Source: Gonium pectorale
Lineage: Eukaryota; Chlorophyta; Chlorophyceae; Chlamydomonadales; Volvocaceae
Length of the DNA: 11,099 nt
Direction: 5' to 3'
Assembly: GCA_001584585.1 (NCBI GenBank)
Contig: LSYV01000036.1
Coordinates: 1,036,640 to 1,047,738 of the forward strand
Shown here in pieces: positions 1-8,900 of this stretch. How positions within the stretch are numbered: the stretch's first letter is position 1; every line of letters begins with the position of its first letter. The position numbers and the translations under genes were made by a program. A model generated the notes under the pieces. It searched no databases and was not told the origin of the DNA. It saw only the letters and a list, made by a program, of their open reading frames with translations.

Positions 1-2713
1 TTTCTATGCAGGTTTCTCTTTTTTAAGTCGACAATCATTTACATCAGTGACACAATCATCTGCGTACGGCATGCATGCCTGCACAAAAGAACGGCATGTT
101 CATTGGGCGGTGGGGAAGGCAACCGCCGGCTCGCTAGTCATTACGGTACGAAGGCTTATCCCAGATACAAGTAAAGCCCGAGTCAAGCCACAGCCATGTT
201 GCTGGCCGCTGTGCAGATGCAAGCCACCTTGGTATGCACCAAACATAAGCTTTGCACATCCGCCAAAAGGGAGTCAGGAGTGCTTAGCGTGCACGTCTCG
301 GGAGCGATGGGGGACACCTCCCGAGATCCACCGCACTCGTCCCGTCGGCTGCTGGGGTCCCGTTGACCCTCGCGCCCGCCCAGTGCCAACCCAGGTCATG
401 TACAGACGCCGTACCCGATTGGCGGCATCGCACGCCAACAAACACGCGAACTCGACTTGATATGGTACCGCGCCTCCCGGAGGCAACCGCCGACGCAATG
501 AAGCGCCATGGACCAACTACACGGGCGGGCTACGCAGAGTCGTCATCCCGCAAGCCCGCCCAGAACACACGCCTGTGCCACCCCGGCTAAAAGAGCGACG
601 TGGTAGGCGCGTGGCTTCACCCATGGGTCGCGGACATGGACCCTGGGCCATGGCAACAGCGTCCAGGCGTGCCACGCCGTTAGTCGCCCTACCTAGGCTT
701 ACGGTGTCCAAGGATTGCATCCATCTCGCCAGTAGACCACCTGCCTCCAGTATACACCAGGGGCCGCTAGACAAAGCATCTGACGCCGCAGAGCGCCCTA
801 CCAACCGCGAGCCGGATCGCTCTGTTTGCATTGGGAACTTAGGAAGTCAGACAAGAATTATGATAGGAACAGCAGATATGGACGGACGGGTATGGACGGC
901 CCACGGGTATGAGTGCATGAAGAAAAACCTAATTCCACCCAGCAGTCCAACTTGTCATAGACGCCAACGGGCCTCACCATACCTGCAGGCGGGTGGCACG
1001 ACTGCGCTGCGCTCCAAATCGGACATTGTGCGCAACCGTACCCCAGTCAAGCCTCCCCGCAAGACCACCACGAAAAGCCATGTCTCGGGCGGATCCGTGC
1101 AGAGGGCCCAAGCCAAAGCACGTGTGTAGCCATGACACACTGACGCACGCCAATGCAATACTTGCCTAATAAAGGTACGTATACGTGTATAAAGTCTGGT
1201 CTATGGACCGCCCAAGCCAAGCCTTCCGCAAAGCCATTCATCCGACGGCGATGACTTGCAGGCCGTTGGTACACCAGTCCGATCGTCGTCCGAGACTTGA
1301 CTCGAAGAAAGACTCGACCCTCTTCCGCCGCGCCTAATTAACCACGCCCAGTGGCACGCACGCAAACGACGGCTTCACGTGCTCAAGCTGTTCCACAGCC
1401 GGGGCTCCTCTTCAGGGGACTGCTTCTCTCGTCTGCGCCAACACACCCCTTGCGCATGCTGCAGTCCGCTTTTTGTAGCACGGCGTGGCCTGCGCGGCCG
1501 GCACAAGGGGCGCTCCCGCGCATGCGATTGCCGCCACGTCCAACGCGGGCCAGCTACTGGAAAGGGGGCGATCGGCGATGCCGGCCCCAGCCGATTCCGA
1601 AATATGACACCCCTGGCTCATCAAAACTCGACGACTACTCTAAGATCCGTACGGCGTCAAAACGGACACGTACCACGTCGGAATGGACACGCTCATAAAC
1701 ATCCATCGGTGTGCCGAGCACGTAAACATCAGCCAGTGACTTATGCGCGCCGGCCCACATACCGTGCACATACCTTTGTTGGAGTAAAGCGCCCGGCCCC
1801 TCCAGGGCCGTATTACTGCTCGCCCATTGCAGAATTATATGAGTGCTGATCGCACAGCAATACCCTTCGCATGAGCCTTGTCGCCAATCAGTCCATGAGG
1901 CGACCTAACGCAAAGTGGCACCGCGACAGTGCCGTTGACAGCCGTCGCCTGGCCGCCGGAACTTTATTGGTTAGCGCATAGCCATTTCAGCCGCAAATCG
2001 CCTGACTCACAAACCTTCGAGTGCCCCGCTGGACACACAGCAGGTGAAAGGCCCGCACGTCGCCTCTGTTGGCGCCGCAGCCGCCCCAGCCGCCCCAGCC
2101 ACCGCAGCCGAGGCCGCTGTCGTCAAAGCCGCTGCGTTCCATCCTTAGGAGAACCCCACCTAGCTCGCCCCGCCCCGTCCGTGTACTCGTAGGATGCGCT
2201 ATCTCGCACCTGGGCCTCTGGGCGGTGCAGGCGGCAGAATCGGCGGCGCAGCCGCCACCGCCGCCGGCGCCTCCCACTCTGCCACATTCGCCAGCGTCCG
2301 GCGCCTCCGACCCCCGACTTCGTCTGAGACCCCGGAGCCCCCAGACAGGCTAAGCGCATTGGAGTTCATTGAGATAGCCTGGGATGGTTCGGGGCAACAG
2401 CGGGCAGGCAGAGCGACTGGTTCAATGGGCTGTACCTTCCGCTGCAATTTTCATTTCCCTTGCACGCGTGCTTGCATTCCACAGCCACCGCCTGGCCCCT
2501 AGCATGTACCCACTAGGCAAGCGCACGGTAGTGGCAGGGGCCCTGATTGGGCGTGGGCGAACGGTCCGGCGCAGCAGCACGGCCCCCAGCTCTCACGTCC
2601 CACGTGTCTGCGTCCAGCAGGCAACCCCATCCCAACCGCAGCCGGCTTCCCCTCCGTCCACGAGGCTGCCCCCGCAGGCCCCCGGCCATACCCCATGCTG
2701 GCCATGGCCGCTC
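1..2713. other. Downstream flank: 3' UTR plus intergenic, no supported gene
   Basis: The kinase transcript must end somewhere here, but I could not place the end: the green-algal polyadenylation signal TGTAA on the minus strand appears only near 39-43, too far away to be convincing. Open frames on both strands (longest plus 575-1129) have no recognisable domain, and codon use is not like the kinase exons. A 10-bp palindrome ACGTATACGT lies at 1177-1186. Part of another gene's exons could be hidden here. Confidence 0.5.
2069..2110. repeat. CCGCCCCAG/CCGCAG imperfect repeat
   Basis: About four imperfect 9-nt units (GCCGCAG, CCGCCCCAG twice, CCACCGCAG). In one plus frame it reads as PQPPQPPQPPQP, which resembles proline-rich wall proteins, but the surrounding frame is short and unsupported. 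Confidence 0.6.
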
Positions 2714-2950
2714 CTAAAACACACGTCGACCCGTCACCATGAACGAGTCCCGTAGCTCGCGCGACACGACCCTCCTGCCCACCTGCGCCACAAGCACAAG
2801 CCTCTTGGCCACCTCCTCCGCGGCAGGACGACGCTCCGGCACCCCGTCCCAGCACTCCGTCAGGAGCTGCCGCAGCTTTCGCGGGCAGCGCTCCAGAGTC
2901 AGGCCATCCAGGGGCAGGCGCGAGTTCTGGACTGTCAAGGCAAACGCGAT
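2714..2950 (-). CDS. Exon 14: kinase C-terminal helices and stop (residues 868-945)
   Basis: Acceptor CCGAGCCACAG, then IAFALTVQNSRLPL, followed by the helix H-I region with CPRKLRQLLTECWDGVPERRP. The CW and RRP residues are typical of the last TKL subdomain, and its Arg is the partner of the APE Glu. A tail of about 25 residues follows and ends RRVF-TAG. There is no further domain after the kinase. Confidence 0.87.
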   Translation of the reverse strand: MAFALTVQNSRLPLDGLTLERCPRKLRQLLTECWDGVPERRPAAEEVAKRLVLVAQVGRRVVSRELRDSFMVTGRRVF

Positions 2951-5900
2951 CTGTGGCTCGGGAGCGGGTGCGGGGCATGGTGCGAATTTGGGCAGGGTGG
3001 CGGGGCACACGCACATCTGTGCTCATCTACGGGCGTTGCTGGGAAGGATTCTTATCCTGTGGCCCGTGGAAAAACTCACAGGGAGGACAGGCGAGAAAGG
3101 GCGCAGGCAACGGGAGGAACAGACAGCCCTCCCGCGAAGAGAACCACCGAAACCCTGCCCTACCTACAGCGCACGGCGGCAGCGAGCTACACCGCATATG
3201 TGCGTAGGGCAGTTCGGAGACCTTTCTCCACAAGCACAAACTGTCGCTCCTCGCTTGTGTGTGTGTGTGTGTGTTATGAATGCGTAACGGTATGCTCAAA
3301 ACATTTCGCGGGTATGTGTGTGCGTGTGCGCGCCATCGCCGTACGCAGCTACCGTACCTGGACAGTGGTCATGCCTTCCCACGGCCGTTGACCGGCCAGC
3401 ATCTCCCAAATGATTACCCCGAACGCGTAGATGTCCTGGTAGGGCATTCATGGCAGTTTCAGGGAGTCCAAACGACATACGAATGCTACTCTTCAGCTTC
3501 ATGTGTGGCCATCTCTGAAGAAACCCGCACGCATTCCACACATGCGCAAATGCTGTGCGCGGCCCTGTGATGTATGTCGAATGGCCTGTTGGCATACACC
3601 CTGCAACGCCAGCAGCTGCTGGACCACCCCGGCTCGACCCGTCGTACCACTCGGTCAGTGACGACGTTGTTGTGAAGGTTGAAGCACTCTGGAGCTATGT
3701 ACGCCGCCTGACGCAGACAGGCGGGCGGGCCGAGCGAGCGAGTGATGGGGAGAGGGAGCGGATAAAGCGGACACGGAACCCGCACTCCCGACACGCACAC
3801 GACTTCTGAGTACGCCGCCTGACAGGGCGGGGCGAGTGAGCGCAGGGCATCCCCGATGAAGCCCAAGCCCAAGCCCGATGGCGCAAGGGCACTCGTTGGC
3901 GCCGCCTGGCTATGTACGCCACCCGACACAGGCAGGCGGGCGGGCCGAGCGAGCGAGCGAGCGAGCGAGTGAGGGGGTGAGGGAGGGAGGGAGGGAGGTA
4001 GAGCGGACACGAAGCCCGCACTCCCGACAAAAGACTTTTGAGAAAACACGCGCAGCTGGGTGGCGGACTGGCGGTCCTCGACCCATGGGCGCCTTGGGCC
4101 CATGTTCCCCCGGGAGGCATCCGAGGGCACAAGGGCAGCAACCCTAGTACGGCATGCCAAGTACGACACGACACAACGTACTTACGGTTCCGACTTCTGG
4201 ATTTGTGGTGGGTTGCACGGTAGCGCGCAGACGCGACAGCCCAAAGTCCTGTGGGCGCCGGCAGTCGCCAGCATACACCACGATCAAGACTCGCACATGC
4301 ACATCGGTTGTAGGACGTTCAACCGGATGGACCTCCAACCGGATGGTTTCAGACAGAGAAAAGTGGCATCCTTAGTCACAGCGCCCGGTTGGTGCCCTTC
4401 GGAGCAAAACTCTTGAGAGTTAACTGCCACACAGCAGATGATTGGGGTCGCCAAGGGGGACCCCCGCACCTAAACCACGAGTGGCACAGACTGCACACGA
4501 ATCAACAAAGCCTCTGCCCATACTGGGTTCAGGGCAGAGTGCGGCACTGCTCATTGCAAGAACGCGTCGGGCGGTCGAAGACCCTTGCTGCCGCCCCGCT
4601 CACCGCTACTTTGGCCAACGGGCGACCGTTGTCGGTGCGCGAAATGAGAACGTGGCCGGGCTTCAGATCTGCGCGCATGGAAGGGCACAAGATCCACGAT
4701 TGAAAATGGTAAGACACTGTATAGTAGCTAGCAGCACAGGGGACCCGTCCCACGGGTCATTAAGCCCGCAGAACACGCTGGCAAGGGTTTCGGCACCTCG
4801 GCCCGAAGCCCCGCGGGGCTAACACATGCTCGGCCGCGACTGGTGATAGCTGCTTCGGACTTCGTAGCCGTCCCTCGCGCACCCCTGTGCAGTATGGTGG
4901 GGTGCAGGTAGGCCAGCGCCTGAGCCACCTGGATGGCGATGTGGAGCACCTGAGGGGAGCAGAGGGTGGGGCGGGCCGCGGGCGGGCGGGTGGGCGGGGT
5001 ACGCAAGACACGCCAGTTTACGTCACGGCTTGATGCCTGTACTTGGCAGGGCGGGCATGGTGAGACCTGAGACGCCTGCGAGTGGGCTTGCCTGGCAGTA
5101 CGCGGCCTGTATGCGCCGTGGACAGCTAAGCTGCCAGAACAAGGGAGAGGGCGAGGCGCACGCCACGGGGCAGGGCGTGAGGGGCAAAGCGGGGCCCCAA
5201 TGCCTAGGTGCATACGCGAGTTTGCGGCCTCTCTCCCTCCGTATGCACCACGTGGGCCGCATCTCCCATGCCACCATGCCGCCATGACCCACATACCAGA
5301 GCTTTGTTCAAAGTGTGGTTCAGTGCGGAGAATGATTGCGCGCGTGGTTACGGTTATACGGTAGCCGGTACGGCATTCCCTTTTGCGACAGCAACCCACA
5401 GCCCATCGCCACGGAGGGCCCGGGGCACCCACCCACGTACGCACGTACCCACCGTGGGCAGCGGCAGCGGGCGCTGGCCGTCATTGCCGTACAGCAGCCG
5501 GTCCAGCGACGTGTCCATCAGCTCCATCACCAGGCACAGGTTGGGCGGCCTGCATTGGGAACAGCGTGCCGGAGGGGGCCTCTGCACACAGATTCTCAAA
5601 CACGTTGAGCAGACCCGCGCCCACCGACCTTATGCTGGCCAGGAGGGCAGGGGGAGCAGAAGGGCAGCGGGAGGGCAGCCCGGGAGCAGCGCCAGAAACG
5701 TTCCCACTCGTCACCTGCTGGATCAACACGGGCCGTCTCCGCCCGGGTTCCCAACAGCACCTGACATGCATATCTCACCTGACCCACACTAGGGACAATC
5801 CCGACCACCCATCGTGCTAGGGAACCCGGGGCTATTCTGACGGGTTGCGCGCGGTCCGTTGCTCGCCTATCTATGGCGGCAGCCTGTGCGTGCGTGCTTA

Positions 5901-8900
5901 CTTGATGCTCGCCGCCAGCAGGCGCACCACGTTGGGGTGGTCGCATCGGCCCAGCACCTCCACCTCCTGCGCCAGCTCGTTCGCCACAGAGTCCATAGAC
6001 ACCGGCCCGTCGTCGAAGCCAGAGCTGCTGCTGCTCTCGCTGCCGCCGCCGCTGCTGCTGCGGGGCCTCCTACTTTCCGCGCCGGCACCGGCCGCTGCAA
6101 GGTGCTGACCCTGGTCCGGGGCCGACGCAGGCGCCGGTGCCGCTGCCGTGCCCTCGCGCTGCGCTGGCTCCCCTGCAGCGTCTCCATCGCCGTGTAGCCC
6201 CTCGCCTGCTTCTGATTTGCGGCAGGAGGCGCGCACGTGTTGCGAGGCCTCCCACGCTGTGCTTATGAGCTTCACCGCCACTCGCGCTCCGCCGTACATG
6301 CCCACCATCACGCGCCCGCACGCGCCCTTGCCCAGCGTGGCCGATGGCAGCAGCTGCACCTCGCCGTCCCCGGAGCCCAGCCGCACGTTCAGCGGGATGC
6401 TCGGATTTAGCGGCGTCAGCGGGGTCACCATCATACTCTCCGTAGGCGCCCTCGATACGCGGGGTCCTGTGGCCACAGCAAGCCATAAAGGGGTGCACGG
6501 GCACAGGGGGTCCGGTCGGCACGTTCTGTCGCAGGCGGGGGGCATGGGAACGGGCCCATCCCTCCCACGTCGCCCTGCCCTGATTTTGTTGCACTTCTGC
6601 CACCCACGGCACCTCTATTCCCCGTCCGTCCTACCTTCGCCAGCGCTCGGCTGCTCGGCCCACGTGCTCATTAAGGGCAGGCTCCATTCCAATCGCCGTG
6701 AGCCGCTCGCGGAGGCATCCAGGCCGATGCCAAAGATAGAGCCCGACAGGTCCGGATCCGGCGGCGGCTGTGCGGCCGCGGCCTTCCTCGCGTCCATCAC
6801 CGCGCCGCTGCCGCTGCTGGCGGGCCGATGGCGATACGGAGCCGGCAGCTTGTTGTAAATGCCGGCGGCAAAAGCCCCTGCGACTACGGCGGCGGCCGTC
6901 AGGAAAGGCGTCGTGACGCTGCCGCTGGCTTCAGGTGCGTCGTCGGCTGGCGGGGCTGGCGGCTCGGCGGGCCCAACGACAATCTTAACCTCTGCACTGG
7001 CGGATGCTGCTGGGGAAGGTGACCTGTACGGCGTATACGGTACGCGGCGGTTATGCGTACGGCAAGCGCTTGCTTGATTTCCTGTACGGCACGCTGAAGG
7101 TCAATGCATGAGATGACAACAGTTGGCGCTCTGCCGCGCACCACATGACGAACCAAGCCGTACAAGCCGTACGAGCTCGTAGCCACGAGCTGGGCAGTGG
7201 CAAACATGACGAACCAAGTCCGACCGTCGCCAGCACACGTCCTAGCGGTCGGTGCCATACAAGCCGTGGCTACGGGCTGGGCAGTGCGGCAAGCGTGCGA
7301 TCACGATCGGCGCATGGGGCAAAGGTGGCAACATTGGCATCCTTGGATGTGGCTGCGGGTCTGGGTAATGGCCCATGCAGGGGTTCAGTGAGCTCGCCCG
7401 ATCGCACGCCAGCAATGCGAGCGAGGGCCTGGCTGCTCACTAGCTGCGCGCTCAGCCCCTCCCGGGGCTACACAAGGCTGCGCGCCTGACCCTCCGGCTG
7501 ACCCAACCAACGCTCGAGCGTCTCCGCACATCCAACCCGACGCACCAGCAAACGGGCTCAACGGGTGTCGTTGGATCCTGCGCATGGGCATCCGTGTTCT
7601 TGGGGCTCCGGTCCATCCGTCGGCGGTGCTTTCGCCAGAGCCCGAGCCCCACGATGACGCCGACTGCCAAGGGCAGCGCGCCTACAGCAATGCGGGGCCA
7701 CGCCGACGCGGTCGTACATCGGGTCGAGGCATGGAGGGTTTCGGTCAGCGGCGGCAGCATGCCGGGGCCAGCAGCTGCGTACGGGCATGCGGACGGCACG
7801 GGCATGTGTCGTTGTACGGCACCCCCTTGCGACTAGATTCAGACGTACAGGCACGCAGGTAAAGCGTGGAGCTGGAGGCGGGGCCCCGCCGTGGCCTCGT
7901 CGGTGGCTCACCGCCCAGCACGGCCCCCAGCACGGGCACCAGCATCGTCATCCCGCGGTCGTCATCTGGGGCGCCCGTGTCGCCGTTGCCGCCAGCGCTC
8001 ACGAGGCCGCCCTTGTTGGCGCCCGTGGCTGCGGTAGGCTGCGGCGGCACAGCTGACGGGGTCTGGTCAGGTCCCGGCACTGGCGGAGAGAGCTTCCGGG
8101 GGTACATGCTGTAGAAGCACCCCACCGCGCCCAGCTGCTCGACGCACTCGAGGGGCAGGACGTCCTGGCACAGGAACGGCGAGTTCAGGATCCACAGCGC
8201 GTAGTTCGCCTGCACGGGGTTTCCGTACGGACCCCAACTGAAGCCGTGCGTGGCGATGTTATCGTACACGCCGCGCGAGGGCCAGCAGCGCGCGAGCGGC
8301 GGCGCGTTGGCGTCGCCCGCGCAGCCGTCCTGCGCCACCTCGGGTGTGACTGCTTGAGCCCCGGGTATTGCTGGATGACGGGGGATGGTGTTGGCCGACT
8401 GGATGCGCTGGCTGGACCCTGGTAGACACGTACCTGGAAGGGCACGAATATGGTATACGAAGGGGCGTGAGGATGCTGTGTCGTGGGCACTGTGTACATG
8501 CTAGTACTACCGTGTGCGGGGGTGCGCTGCCCTGTAAAATGTGGTGCGAAGCAGACAATAAGGTAGGTACGGATGGCACATGCTACAAATTGATTGGCAT
8601 GCCAAGGGAGCGAGCGGCCCCCTGTGCCAAACAGACATAAGGATAGGTGCGACCGGCGATTGGCCGCGTGCTACGGATTGGTGGGCATACCGTCGATAGC
8701 GAGCGGACAAATGCAGGCCCCAGCATGCCGGACGGCATGCAGACGCCGTGTAGCTATTATTCGACCACAGCCTGGCTATCAGCTGGCGTCGGGGCGAATC
8801 GTTCGGCCGGACTAAAAGCTTGGGACTCAACAAGGTTTTTCGTCCGGGGACGCCCTTCGGGTGGGTATGTTTTGTCCGCTCCCTAGGTGCAGCCCCTTTC

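Noticed and set aside
575..1129. Plus-strand open frame of 184 codons
   Set aside because: No domain, many Arg/Thr/Pro residues typical of random GC-rich sequence, and no linked exons. I do not call it a gene.
1188..1195. TATAAAG on the plus strand as a promoter
   Set aside because: No credible plus-strand coding sequence follows it.
2069..2353. Proline-rich plus-strand frame (PQPPQPPQPPQP start)
   Set aside because: It could suggest a hydroxyproline-rich wall protein exon, but the proline run comes from a short nucleotide repeat and the rest does not sustain the pattern or connect to other exons.
6148..6858. Long plus-strand open frame (236 codons) overlapping kinase exons 6 and 7
   Set aside because: It lies antisense to clear kinase coding sequence; the openness follows from GC-rich codon bias on the other strand and it has no recognisable domain.
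8349..8370. Downstream in-frame acceptors for exon 4 at 8370 and 8349
   Set aside because: Both are possible by phase but would delete the CLP-containing segment; the 8433 acceptor has a better pyrimidine tract. Kept only as minor alternatives.
8185..8579. Alternative minus-strand frames upstream of exon 4 (QVRVYQG and ILTPLRIPYS readings)
   Set aside because: They do not join in phase to exon 3. The frame starting TCLPG at 8433 keeps phase and the expected motif.
8704..8745. GCATGCCG.GACGGCATGC near-palindrome as a transposon terminus
   Set aside because: Isolated, with no target-site duplication or partner terminus found.
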